This document shows positions 23,125 to 34,841 of a stretch of DNA of 64,000 nt, piece by piece. Numbering within the stretch: the stretch's first letter is position 1; each line of letters begins with the position of its first letter. Position numbers and translations under genes: made by a program. The stretch lies in NCBI GenBank assembly GCA_018806915.1, contig JAGKQI010000052.1, forward strand, positions 1,240,001-1,304,000, given 5' to 3'. Source of the stretch: Phytophthora colocasiae. Lineage: Eukaryota > Oomycota > Peronosporomycetes > Peronosporales > Peronosporaceae. A model generated the notes under the pieces. The model had not been told where the DNA came from. It made no database searches and saw only the letters and a list, made by a program, of their open reading frames with translations.

Positions 23125-24251
23125 ATGACGGAGTGGATTGATTTGAAGGAGTTCAAGCGTCTGTGGCGCGCGCTGGTCAAGGCCGGGTGGAAAGCAAGAC
23201 CGCCTTCAGGTCTGGACACGGAGCACACCTACGTAAAGCCAGGAGTGAAGGGTCGGCTTCAAAAGGACAAGGCTGGAGTGGATTACTTCGTTGGTGTGTA
23301 TTTCCAGATGTGCAATTGATTTTGGGTGTGCTAACGATGAATGTACCAGGTTCACAAGCGCTATGGGTCTTTGCTAAGAGGGAAGGATTGATACAGCCAC
23401 TACTCTCGCATCCTCCTCCAAAACCAGCCAACCTCGGACGACCGCCAATGGGAAAGCAGGCTGCATACGAAGCTGCGCAGAAACAAATTCCCGCGCCATA
23501 TCAGGCAACTGGTGCAGTGGACGGCACAGCAGCGGTGAATACAGAACCAGCTGGAGGCGTCAATGTGACTGTGCCGGCGGATACAGAACAAGCAGGAGGC
23601 CTGGACATCACTCTGGCGGCGGATACAGAACAAACTAGAGATGGTAATGAAACTATTCCGGTGGATACAGAACAAGATGGAGATGGCAATGTGACTGTGG
23701 CGGCGGATACAGAACACTTATTAACTATTATTAGAAATATTACCGGCAGCTTTTTTCGGTTTCGTCGACATGGCGATTGTGAATGGCATCATCGTCCACA
23801 AGATCAAGATGCAGAAGGAGAGGAAACGCATACCAACGCATGCAGAATACATGCGCCACCTCCACGTCGAGTTGTTGGCTGTGACTGCTACCAGCTTATC
23901 CAGGAACAAACTAGCAGAAGACCTTTCCGTCCCAATCCCCCAGCTGAACACCATCTAGAAAAGCAAGAGAGAAGATACAGGGAGAAGCGACGTCAGCACC
24001 TCTGTAAGGTTTGCTCTACTATGACCCCACCAAAAGTCAAAGGCTTCGAGAGCCGCTTTTTTTGCCTGGCTTGTGAAGAGCTGCACGACGGATACGTCCC
24101 TCTCTGCAACTGCGTGCGCCGAGAAGAAACCGGCAACAAACTGAGATGCGGCCAAATTTGGCACGACTCGTGGGCGAACGGGACTGCCATGCCAAGCCAT
24201 CTGAGGAATAACATCAGGTTCCGCAAGCGCAAACGCAGCGACGACGCGTAA
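23125..24251 (+). pseudogene. piggyBac transposase remnant lacking the catalytic core
   Basis: The start at 23125 gives an N-terminal WKxLWR-type segment (FKRLWRALVKAGWKARPPSG ... VDYFVG) seen in oomycete piggyBac proteins, ending in TGA at 23317. A 42-bp repeat tract follows. Then, in another frame, FVDMAIVNGIIVHKI appears at about 23760, which is the conserved segment after the third catalytic Asp, followed by THAEYMRHLHVELLA. A cysteine-rich C-terminus follows in a third frame (CKVCSTMTPPK ... CLAC ... LCNCVRR ... CGQIWHDSWANG). The region that should hold the DDD residues is absent. It is dead. Confidence 0.75.
23532..23717 (+). repeat. 42-bp tandem repeat inside the piggyBac remnant
   Basis: One 45-bp unit and three 42-bp units plus a partial one, starting at 23532, 23577, 23619, 23661 and 23703, each opening with a GCGGATACAGAACAA-like phrase. 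In the open frame they encode ADTEQxxxxNxT-type units. The units differ by several substitutions but keep the frame. It occupies the site where the transposase core is missing. Confidence 0.8.
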
Positions 24252-27200
24252 GAGCACGACAAGGTTAGTGTAGTGTTAGCTGCTAAAGCCCCGATGAAAT
24301 TCACACCACCATTTGCCTGTTCCTAGCAGCAGCTCCATGCGTTCCCACACCAACATTTCGGCCAGTTCTATCCTAGTTCTTCTTCACTTCCTTCTAGTCT
24401 AGAACTGGCCGAAAAGTTTGTGTAGGAAGTTCCCACTGGGAACGCAAGGAGCTTTGGCGCGCTCCGCAGAGTGCCAGCCGTTCTGGCGCGAAAAATGCTT
24501 TGTGTGTGTGTAATCGGATTTCGGGGGATACTTCCAGTAAGAGTTTCTGTGACAGGCAGTGTTCATTGCACATCTTTTCTAAGCCAATAGCGGCCAAGAA
24601 ATCTTGCAGATGGTGGATACATTGTAGCATTTATGACCACAAAGGCAAGATTTATGTCTTAGTTCGCAGTGTCTAAGACACCGACTATGGCGAACGGCTT
24701 GCAACGGATTAATTTTGCCGGTTCAGCAACCATACAATAGTCAAGTCAAAAATAAATTCTGTATCATACAGAATATCTTCAGGTTAAAAGGGTTAATACA
24801 AAATACACGCACACAAAAGTAATCCGCAAGCTGCAGGCTGCAACAAAAGACAGCGGAAAGCGACCGTGCCGCTTATCTCTTGAGATGGCTCACGTACTTG
24901 AATGTGAGGTAGATGGCCACCTGCAGCACGACCCAGATCACCAACAGACCCGCCATGAAATTGAACTTGCTGTCCGGGCGGAAGTCGTACGTCTTCTCGA
25001 TGTAGTGCGCCACCGTCATGTTGGTCGTCGTGTTGCCCGAAGGAACCGCGATGATGTCCTGGTTGTCGCCAAACTGCACGCCCACCAGAGCCGCAAGTGA
25101 GTAGCTCGACGGCATCAAGTACGTGAACCACTTGTAGCCGGCCTTCATGGCTGTACGCGGCAGCAGGTAACCAGAGAACAGGTTGAACAGACACGAGAGC
25201 GCTCCAACCGCCACGTTCGCCACCTTCTCGTTCGGCATCAGAGCGGACATCCACTGACCCACATACGTGCATGCCGACGTGTAGAGGTAGAAAACAAACA
25301 TGAAGAAGAAGAAGTCGCCAACGTTGCTGCTCCAGCCCACCAGCCAGTACTCGATGGTCACGAACAGGATGATCACCACGATCAGGTACGGGACCTCAGC
25401 GAACCACAGCGACAGACTGTACGGCAGTGGCCCGTAGTAGTTCGACATCCGTTCACGGTAGAACACAGCACGCTCGGCGCACGTGACCTCCAACACCGTC
25501 ATGAGGTTGATGACGCCGATGAAGTCCATACTGTTGTAGATGAGACCAATGTGCGAGTTGATCTTCTTGACGCTGGCGGCCGACAACTGGTAGAACGTGG
25601 TGCCGAAGATGATGGCAAAAAGCGGGAAGAGGAACATGCGCATGAAGTTGTACTGCGGGTTGCGCCAGTACGTGAGCTGCTGCTTCACCGTCAATGCCTT
25701 GAGCTGGTTCCAAAAGCCTGTCGCGATCGATCGGTAGTTCAATGACGAGTGACGCACGAAATCGTCCGACACCTGCGCCAACTGCAGCGTGCGGTCACGA
25801 TTCTGAGCGCATAGATGGCTGTTCTTGTACTCGACCGAGTAGTCCTTGACGTCACGGCCGATACCAGCACCGATCACCTCCAGCATGTACGTGGCCGGGT
25901 TGTACTGCGGACGGATCTGCTCTGTGCCTGGAATCGACTCGAAATATTCGAGCATCTTCACTGAGTCCTCGCCCAAGTCGCCGAAGTAGGCCGTGTATCC
26001 GCCCTTCTGAAGCAGCAGCAGGCCGTCGAACAGCTCGAAGATGGAAATGCTTGGCTGGTGAATCGTGCACAGCACCGTACGACCGGTGCGCGCGATCGAC
26101 TGCACGCCACGCATCACAATGAGCGCCGAACGCGCATCCAGACCACTGGTCGGTTCATCCAGGAACAAGATGCTCGGGTTTGATACGACCTCCACACCGA
26201 TGGTCACGCGCTTCTTCTGCTCCACGGACAAACTGCCAACCATCTCTCCGGCAATGGGGACAGCTCCAGCAACTCCAGTGTCTCGTTCACTAGGTTCATG
26301 CGCTGCTCCTCCGAGAATGTCGGTGGCAGACGCAGATTGGCCGAGAAGACAAGCGCCTCGTAGATCGAAGCGGCTTCCGAGTGAATGTCCATCTGCTCAC
26401 AGTACGCCGTGATGCGGCTGAAGTTGGCCGGGTTCTTCGGCTCGCCGTTCACGATAATGTCGCCGACGATGCGGCCTCCCGTCTTACGCCCGGCAATCAC
26501 ATCCATGAGCGTCGTCTTACCGGCACCCGTGGCTCCCATGAGCGCTACCATGCGGCCAGGCTCGAAGTGCGCCGTGATGCCACGCAGAAGCTGCTTCTCC
26601 TCGCCCGACGGCAGCGTCACAAAGTACTCGAGGTCCTTGATGCACAAGTTCGACGGCGTGAAAGGGAGACCGCCACCACGAACCTTGGGCTGCACCGCAT
26701 CTGTTGCGCCCGGCGTACGCACCTCCACGTACACGTTATCTTCCTCATCAGCGTTGTCGGTTAAAGCCTTCACGCTGACACCCATGTACTTCTCGTAGCG
26801 GATGAAGTGTAGTGCAAGACCGTTGAGTGTCGTGAAGACGAAGTAGTAGGCCACCAGGACGATGATGCCGAACCAGATGTACTCGGTGCCCTGTTTGATC
26901 GAGAAGCTGTCCAGGAACTTCTTGCTCTCAGCAGCAGTATACCGGTCGCTCGAGAACTCGGACAACATGTTGGAGCGCAGTGCCCACGAGATCGGAGAGA
27001 ACCAGTACATCCAGATCCAGTAGTCCGGGATGAGGTCGGCCAGGATGATGTTACCGGAGAACAAGAGGAAGAAGCTGACCGAGATCGAGGCCAGCGCCTG
27101 ACCCACCGTGATGCTCGGAGACAAAGCACTGAGCATCGTCATGTAGGCGCTGATGGCGTGCTGGAAAGCAAGCAGAACCAGGTAGAACACGATGTACTTC

Positions 27201-28040
27201 TCGAACGAGCGCGTCAAGCCGCTCATGAAGTAGAAGAAGGTGCCCAAGACGAAGGACACCGCCACGTTCACTGGGATCTGCACCACACTCTCGGCGATTG
27301 CATACGACGTCGTTCGGAAGAAGTTGCGCGGCCGCTGCTTGTAGAAGACCTTGCGCAGCTGGAACGAGATGGTGATCTGCTGCCAGGCCTGACGCTGGAA
27401 CAGCGCGATACTGAAGAAGATCATACGCAGGTAGTACGTTGAGCTCACGTTGAAGTAGATCATTCCCATGACCAGACCGATCACGAGAGCTTCGATGAGC
27501 TTTCCCCAGAGCAACGGCGGGTCGCGCAGCCACACCAACTTCTGGCGGTTCAGCAGCAGCATCGTACTGGGGATGAACGCTAGGCCGAACTCCGAGTTCT
27601 GCTTCGAACGAGCCAGGTTGGCCACGCTCTTGGCCTTCTGGAAGTCCTCGGCGTTTTCGAACTGGTGCTCGTTAAATCCCTTGCCGATGGCCTCGTGCGT
27701 CTTGCGATAGATGCTGGACTGGCAGAAATTGTTGTTGAAGTCTTCCGATGATACCGGAAGGTCCTTCTTTGGAACCTTTCCGTTGGCGTAGCGGTGGCCA
27801 CGACCGGACGTCACTTCGATCAAAAAGTCGGCAGGATCAACGCGGGGAGGACAAGTGAATCCGAGCTCCTCGAAGTAGTCCAGGATCTCAGTACGGGGGC
27901 CATGGTAGACCATGTGGCCCTCGTTGATCATTAAGATATCGTCGAACATCTCCACCACCTCAGGCGTGGGCTGCAGTAGCGCCACGATGGACGATCCACC
28001 GAGTGTCTTGCACCACATGCGCATCGACTTGATGATGTCG

Positions 28041-30080
28041 GTAGACTTTTATTTGGACCAACGCCGGTACAGGTCAAAACCGATCAATTGACCAATTCCA
28101 TTGACCAGGTGGGTTATTGATCGAAGTTGATCAATGAATTCCACAGTCCATCACGTACAATGCATACAGCATTTGACCCCCCCCCACGCATTGCCGTACT
28201 TGTAACCTTCTGGAAAGAGGGAGGTCGGTGAGGTCGCGAAGCTGTGCGGTGTGTGTGGATCACTTAATCATAAACGGCACTTATATTATAAACTGAGCTG
28301 TAGGTAGCTAATTAAGGGGCTGAGCAAAGTATTGTCAGCAGTGTCAACAGTTCACTAGCAACACGATAATTGACCTTATACAATAGCCAACCTGGTACCT
28401 CTGGGCTGAAGGGTATGCAGATACCAGCGTCGGAAGTTCTTGCGAGGCGAAGACTTCATCTGTTGTATTGTTCCTGGCCCTAACGACAAGATAAATAGCT
28501 ACGGACGTCAACTATGTAGAGCTACGGTGCTGGTGGAAGTGCAAATTAATGTGATGACTATAACTACTGAGAGCAACAAATAAGCAAAAACGACAAGTTC
28601 TCTCTCCTGATGATCTTCTATTCGAACATGACTAAGGCGCGAACATGCCGCTATTCCGTCCACACATACGCTGACAACTTGAGTAGGCCGCGACGTCACT
28701 CGGGCTGCTTTACTTGCCACTCAGGAGGAACTTCAACAACGCCGTGCAGGTCGGCTCCAAAGTGTCTTCGTCTAGCCCTATGTGCGCTTCGGATGACTTG
28801 CTCACGCTGGACTACTAAGACTTCTTCAGGTATAAATCTTCTCTTTTTTGCTTCCAAAAACACGCTCTGCCGTCAAATTCATTTGCGATATTGCCAGATC
28901 ATCAGTTCGCTCTTTCATCGCCTCCACGACATCAACTCCAGGTGCAGTTACCGTGCGCTTGATTGAGCATACATGTTCACTTGAAAACTCTTAATTGTTT
29001 ATCTTGATGATAAAATGTAGCTTCGCCTTGCACCCCGCGCTGCTTCTATATTGAATGCATCTGTACGATATCCTCTTCTCCGACTTGGTGTAACCAGTGC
29101 AAGCATATCCCCCTGCATGAAGGACAGTCCGCTTATCCGTGCGCTTGACGTTTTGTAACAGGACGGTTAGTCACTCTGAAGGCTTCACCTCGAGGTATAG
29201 AACTCTGCATCGTACCACCCCAATCCCACAAACGCCTCCGTGTTGGGTTGTTACGCTCTGCGCGTCCGGATACGCTTGTATCACTGCTGTGTGGACTTGG
29301 CATTCGTCGTGACCGAGGGCGTCCAGTGTCGCTGGAATATGTGCGCCTGGAACGATGAGGCGATGGTGTAAAGCGTCTTCTTGGGCTTGAACTACGTCTA
29401 CAAGTGCCACCACAGATGCTTGAGCTGCTGGAGCGACACCTTGGACGACTAGCCCTCTGACTCCGAGAGCTGCCACATGAGCTCTGACAACTTGAGAGAC
29501 TACGTCGGCGGCTTGACCTTCCAATGCGACGCGAAGGACTGGTCGAACGCCGCGGTCGGCGACTTGAGCGACTTCGTCGGTAGTTAAAGCGCGCGGCTTT
29601 CTCGGCTGCATGAGCGGCTTAGGGATCTTGAACGGCGTGGCACACTCCGTCGATGGTTGGAGGAACTACGACTCAAAGAAGACCGACAACGAGGGCGCAA
29701 ACTAGAGCGGTGCTGAGGGCTGAATCCCGTCGAGCGCCCAGCACTGAAAGATCGATGTCGCTGCTTCGAGTGGCCACGGCGATCGCGCCTTTCGTGGCGA
29801 CTTCTCGCCGAACTAGGTGGATTGAATACACGGTCATTGGAACTACTGCACGCAGGATGACGTGGGGAACTTCCTTGGGGGGTGAAAGTATCTTGGCTGT
29901 CCATTGCACTTACGTAGCGGTGCTTCGTGGCGTGGGAGGAAGAAGAGCGAATGCCGCTGTTGGTCAACCAACCAAATTCGTACTTAAAGCCCTAATCGTG
30001 TTCAAAACCTTTGATCAAGTCTGAATTGACGTTTTGATCCGATTTGACCAGGGCGGGTATTGGTCCATTTAAAATCCTTC
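28041..30080 (-). mobile_element. Non-autonomous Mutator-like element in ABC copy D
   Basis: The host sequence GATGATGTCG is duplicated at 28031-28040 and 30081-30090, a 10-bp target-site duplication in the range usual for MULEs. The termini form imperfect inverted repeats of about 40 bp (left GTAGACTTTTATTTGGACCA; reversed right GAAGGATTTTAAATGGACCA), continuing with a shared GGTCAAA. The 2040-bp interior encodes no transposase that I can recognise, but on the minus strand holds a long arginine/serine-rich frame (29133-29904) and a shorter coding-like stretch near 28860-28970 (AMKERTDDLAISQMNL). That resembles a Pack-MULE carrying foreign coding sequence. Confidence 0.85.
29133..29904 (-). 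pseudogene. RS-repeat (SR-protein-like) ORF carried by the MULE
   Basis: From ATG 29904 (MDSQDTFTPQ) the frame encodes a low-complexity protein dense in RS, SR and RR dipeptides (SRSLSRSCSRES near 29600). A frameshift at about 29590-29610 moves the RS-rich reading into the next frame, which continues with RRSRSSRRPRRSTSPSRR and stays open to TAA at 29133. RS domains are typical of splicing factors of the SR family, but no RNA-recognition motif is visible, so the origin is uncertain. Two neighbouring frames are also open here because of the biased composition. Total coding remnant is about 255 codons. Confidence 0.5.
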
Positions 30081-30968
30081 GATGATGTCGAAGGTGGCGG
30101 CGCTGTCCAGACCTGTGGAGATCTCATCACACAGGAACAGACTCTGACCTCCCACCAGCACTTCGCCCACCGTCACACGCTTGCGCTCACCACCACTCAC
30201 ACCACGCAGCAGAGCGTCACCGACGACCGTGTCGGTGCAGTTCTCCAGACCCAGGATCTGCAGGAACAGCTCTGTCCGCAGTGCCGCGATGTCGCGCATC
30301 TCGTCCGGTTGGTCCTCCGGACGGCCGTTCACGCACATGTCAGCGAACTTGAACGTCTCCCGGACAGTTAATGTCGGGATGTGGTTGTCCGTCTGATCCA
30401 CAAGACCAACGAGTTTGATAAGATCGATTTCATCCCCGCGGAGACCGGAGTAAAGGATCTCTCCACCAATCTCCGTCTTGGAGTTGTCCTGCAACTTGCC
30501 AGCCAGAGCCTTGAGGAACGTCGACTTGCCGGCACCGGGGTTGGCCAAGATCAGCGTCATGGAGCCCGGCTTGATGATACCCGTCATCGGGTGCAGCGCG
30601 TGCTTGGTCTTCATTGGCACTTTCTCCCAGGGGGTGAAGATCTGTGCCAAGTGCGAGCCAACCGTACCATGACCGCCGACCGCTGCGGGTACCTGCACCG
30701 AGAACGACAGGTTCTCGAAGCGCACCTCAGGTGTCGGCAGCTGAAGGTTAATCTTGCGTGAAAGGTGGTCGTAATTTTTGTAGAACTTCTCGAGGCCGCC
30801 GTTCAGCATCGTGTCGAGGTTGTCGGCTCGCAGGGTACTGTAACGACTAGCCATCGTGTCGCCGCCGCGGTTCGAGTAGGGGTCCTGCAGACTGCGGAAG
30901 TTGAGCGATCGATAGACCTCTGGCACTTGTTCTCCATTGTCTTTCGTCTCCGGCTCGAGTAGACTCAT

Positions 30969-31233
30969 CTTGAACTTTGTCCGGACGAAGGTTACAAGAG
31001 AAGCAGGCAGCACACGGATTTCGTTCGGGGGCGGTGGTTCCACGAACGAGCGAGCAGGTGAAAGTCCTCGGGTGTCCGAGGTGAATCCAAGAGTGACGAC
31101 GAAGAAGCTGCAGTATCGGCAGCGGTGCGGGAGGATGCCACCGGCTGGTTGTAGCCGAAGCGGTCGAGACGACTATAATACCACCTGGTGGGTTTGGTCA
31201 AAGGCACGGCCCGTGCCACGGGTGAGTTGAGCC
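30969..31233. promoter_or_regulatory. Upstream region of ABC copy D
   Basis: Matches 10220-10484 upstream of copy B almost base for base, including the GTG-led in-frame extension that precedes MSLL. It ends at the hAT target site. It represents the 5' UTR/promoter half belonging to the minus-strand gene. Confidence 0.6.
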
Positions 31234-33776
31234 ATATGAATATAGATTGTTCGTTTTTTTATCGGCTAAAAAAATGAAAAAAATCGTTTATTATTTGTTT
31301 TTTATGGCGATTCCTGATTTTAAACCATTAGAGCAATCAACAACCAGTGTCCAGTTTCAACTTCATGTGGTAGTGCATTATGGACGGTGCTAAGCTAAAG
31401 AAGCTAGCTCCTAAAACTCTTCATTCGGAGGGAACAAAACGATGTCCTGCATTTGAGAAAGACTGCTCAGTGACAGCGCAGTAGAGAGAGCTTCTTGCTC
31501 CGCTACCTCTCTCTGCGTCATGGCGGACAGAATCTCGTCACATTCGTCGTCGAAGGCTGGTTCAAGCTCGTTTGTATCGCCGCTGGCAGCTAACATCGCT
31601 GTAACCTCTTGGTTTTCGTCAGGTCTTTGTGGCTCAGGAGTACCTAGAGGGTGTTTCTGTATGTGGATTTCAAACGGATGGCGTTCGTCACGTAAACGCA
31701 TCTCTGCTACAGCCCCGTTGTGAGCTACGGCCACCTGCTGTTCTACCTTCTCACTTGACATGCGATTGCGAGTTGCTGTGTGAATTCGCTTCGCCACTTT
31801 GTGTTGTCGTTCGACACCTGCCGTAGAAGCAGGGACGCTGTAAACCTTCATTAAGAGTGCAGCCAGAACGGGAAACATTGCTTGTCCTTGGCTCCATAGT
31901 TGCTTAGGTCGGAAGAGCGCGGAATTCCCCCATGCTTTCGCGACGTCTCCATCAGTCTCACTAAACTTGAGAAATTCACTTGTAGCGGCACGACACACAG
32001 TGTTATCCTCCTTATTGCGGCACAATTCATGGATACCATCACGACACTGCGCAAAGAGGTCACCTTTGCCAAGTTCTAACGCACTTTGACCGGAAAGACC
32101 AGTTGCGGATACATAATTTCGGAATGGCTGCCAGAACGGGTCGCAGTAAAATGCCAAGGCGTGGACTGGAGAAGAAATGCGATTCCAGCGATACGCGAGC
32201 TTATCGCGTAAATGTCTGGTATCTTATTCACCCATGACACGGCCGATATGGAGATGCACATACACAAAGCAGGCATACACCGTGCTAATAGTGACCGAGT
32301 TGCTCTCTAAGATGCCAATACACTTACAGATTGGGTCAAAAATATCGATACTGGAAGTGACGCTCCGCCAGAATTTCCCGTCCATGATAGTCGTAGCGAA
32401 GTCCACCGGCAGCTCGTACGTATCATCAATTTCTCTCTCTTCTTTCTCATTCAGTACGGCAGATACCAACCCAGTTATAGCTCGCTTTACCTTTTTCAGA
32501 CGCACGAACATGTAGTTGACACTACTCCAACGTGAAGCCGAGTACAGTACCATGACGTATGGCTTGCCCACAAGTTCTCCACACAACACAGCGAATATTT
32601 TGTTCAGCAGGTTCTGGTTTTTTATTGTCTTCGACACGAAAACACCTTGGCGAACAGCTTCCTTCACTGCCGGCAACTTTACAATGTCTTCGCAGAAGTT
32701 ATTGAGTGCGTGAGCACTGCAACCATACACCAGCTGGACCGTGCCATGATTAAACAATTTCAGGCGGACTGCTTTCATGAGGTTGCAAGAGTCGGAAATA
32801 AAAGCAAACACGCGATTCTTCTGCTCGTTCACAGGTGTAGCGGGTGGATTGATAAACACGTTCAACCTCGAAATAACAGTCGTGATCTTGCCAAACACAT
32901 CGTCTGAGCTCTCTTTCTTCAGATTGGAATTCAGATACTCAGCAAACCAAGGACGGGGATCATGAACAATTACATTGGACATGCTGCGCGACAGCACGTT
33001 TGTTGCCCCATCAACACCGACAGTAAGTCCTTGAGCACAACACAGCTTCTGCTTCATCAACATCATTATCGCTTGATAGCTGTCCGACAGTAGAGAAGTA
33101 GAGAGTTCACTAGCCAAAGGTGGGGAGTACGTAGGGTTGAGCATCTCAAAGAACTTCCTGTACTCAGGGTGGTCAAATAGCGAAAATTCGGTGCCGGTCC
33201 GGTGAACGGCACGAGCGAACGCTTGATCAAGTGCAGATCGCTCGGGTTGAGAGTAATGTGGATATGGCTTCGCCTTCAGCTGGTCCAAAATGGTTGGTGT
33301 GATATCGTGTGTTGCACTGCAGTCATCCAGTGATTCCGCGAGACGCCCAATGGAACGCGTTATCTTCGGACAAGAAGCCAAATGGGAGGTCATGTTCTTG
33401 CCACACTAGCTGCTATTGTTTCTCCACAATATGTGCATGCCGCTCGTGCCGTCTTGAACGCACCCTTCGGGCGGTCGTGAAAGTGCGACCACACTCCACT
33501 GCGCTTGCGCCCCATGCTTGAAATTCCGGAATGATATTGCTGCCGCCTGGCGGTTCGATGGCCTTCCAACCAGCCATTTCCATGTCAGACAATACACAGT
33601 ACCTTTCGCACCTTAGTAAGCCCATTCCTACAGCGACGTAAGACTAGGAAGCTTGAGCTTTTTCTGGTGAGTCAATAAAAAATCGCTCAATTTTTTAAAA
33701 TTGAGTATTACGTTTTTATTTTTTTTTTAAACGAATTTGCATAAAAAAACCATTCCATACTTCATATGATATGAAT
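31234..33776 (-). mobile_element. hAT DNA transposon in the D/E divergent spacer
   Basis: The 8-bp sequence ATATGAAT flanks the insert at 31234-31241 and 33769-33776 and occurs once in the uninterrupted B/C spacer. An 8-bp duplication is characteristic of hAT elements. The insert (31242-33768, 2527 bp) contains a minus-strand hAT transposase. I could not identify a convincing terminal inverted repeat, so the exact ends rest on the target duplication. The insertion separates copies D and E by an extra 2.5 kb and may alter the promoter of intact copy E. Confidence 0.85.
31411..33515 (-). pseudogene. hAT transposase (BED finger, DDE core, hAT dimerisation tail) with two lesions
   Basis: From ATG 33515 (MGRKRSGVWSHF) a BED-type zinc finger is readable (CTYC ... 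HLASC) but is split by a one-base frameshift near 33395. The body has YGCSAHALNNFCEDIVKL, typical of hAT/DUF659 transposases, and the C-terminus has PASTAGVERQHKVAKRIHTA, the region of the conserved hAT dimerisation domain. An in-frame TAA at 32221-32223 interrupts the core, after which the same frame continues to the stop at 31411. About 700 codons overall. Two lesions only, so inactivation may be fairly recent. Confidence 0.8.
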
Positions 33777-34841
33777 CTTTGTTGTTGCCGGGGTGTTGAA
33801 CCATACCCATTTGTTAAACGCATGTACTTAGTGCAGCAGTTTTCTTATCTAGGCAAGACGTGGGGTCCACGCTTAAGTGGTGGAAGACGGCAGGGTATTT
33901 TACTGAGCAGCTGTGTGTCGTATCATTTTCGTGCGAGTCTTATGATTCAGCCCATAGATACTTGCTATGGTCGCGGCAAACGTTCAATCTCATGGCTGGA
34001 CAGGTGCGTGGGGTAGAGGATAGCGATTTACACTCATGTACATTATTCATTGCAATAAACTATAATTATGTCATGGTCGTCCAGCGCATCGCTAACCTCT
34101 TCATGTACAGTCTCAGCTACAGGCCCGGTGCCGCCGCCTATGAATCTATTTAACCCCATAGAGCACGACGAGCTTGCTTTAAACGCCAAAGCCTTCGCTG
34201 ATATCGCTATGAGCTGAGTTTGGAGCTTAACTCACAGCAGACACGAGCCTATTTAAATGTTGAGAGCAGTTCCTGCACAATACACCGCCGTATGACTGTT
34301 GGGATGGCGATTCCATTCACAATTTTCAAACACATTACTCAGACCGCAGCATGGGATGTACATTTAAGTGAGAGTAGTTGTTGAGTTCGGTAACAATGCC
34401 TCTCCTCTGGATGAAAGTTGATACTGTTACAGCCAGTAGGGTTCACATGCTCGTATCAGTGGACAATTACGGGCATCAATGAAATCCGTCCTGCACGCCT
34501 CAAGCATCGGAATGGCAACTGCAGATCCGGGAAACGGCTTTCGACTGCCAAGAACTCTGTCACTTTACAATACCGCGAGCGGCCTGTCGGCTTATGACCG
34601 ATATCGTGTAATAATAAGCTGTAGCTTTCCTAACGGCCGATCTCCATATTCGGACAGGCGTGAATGAGATCAAGGAGATCATTTGCGACGTGTGACCATC
34701 CGCCGTAACGACCTACTTTGCTTGGGCAGTTTTGCTGAGCCCCCGTGAACTATGGGAATGCACTACCAGAGGCCTCACTCGCGATTTCTCCTGCCAGAAA
34801 ACAGCTCCAGATCAAAAGATAGTGACAGATTCTAGAGTGTA
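33777..34841. promoter_or_regulatory. Upstream region of ABC copy E
   Basis: Matches 10491-11558 upstream of copy C with several small indels and substitutions, ending in the same AGATTCTAGAGTGTA before the ATG. It is expected to carry the promoter and 5' UTR of the intact transporter. I could not locate a clear oomycete initiator in it. Confidence 0.6.

Larger units (their letters stand above)
22848..24796 (+). mobile_element. piggyBac deletion derivative flanked by TTAA
   Basis: The element 22852-24792 (1941 bp) is bounded by TTAA at 22848-22851 and 24793-24796. Copies A and B carry a single TTAA at the same place, so the empty site is known. Its ends are inverted repeats: CCCTTTTAGCCCGAGATTCT on the left, and CCCTTTTAACCTGAAG followed by an ATTCTGTAT block when the right end is reversed. 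TTAA duplication and CCCTTT-type ends are diagnostic of piggyBac. Inside are only the N- and C-terminal parts of the transposase, so it is non-autonomous. Confidence 0.9.
24873..30968 (-). pseudogene. PDR/ABCG transporter copy D (frameshift plus MULE insertion)
   Basis: The gene runs from MSLLEPETK (30968) to the stop at 24873, with a Mutator-like element occupying 28041-30080. The insertion falls just after the NBD1 Walker B/D-loop (CDEISTGLDSAATFD). A second lesion, loss of one G in the run at about 26256, shifts the frame in NBD2 before the signature motif; copy B has the same loss. D differs from A, B, C and E in two segments, VPKKDLPVSSEDFNN (about 27660-27790) and EEDNVYVEVRTPGATDAV (about 26680-26760), but matches them closely between, as expected from gene conversion. 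It cannot make a full transporter. Confidence 0.9.

Noticed and set aside
23532..23717. 42-bp repeats considered as a CRISPR array
   Set aside because: Units are contiguous with no spacers, keep a reading frame, and the DNA is eukaryotic.
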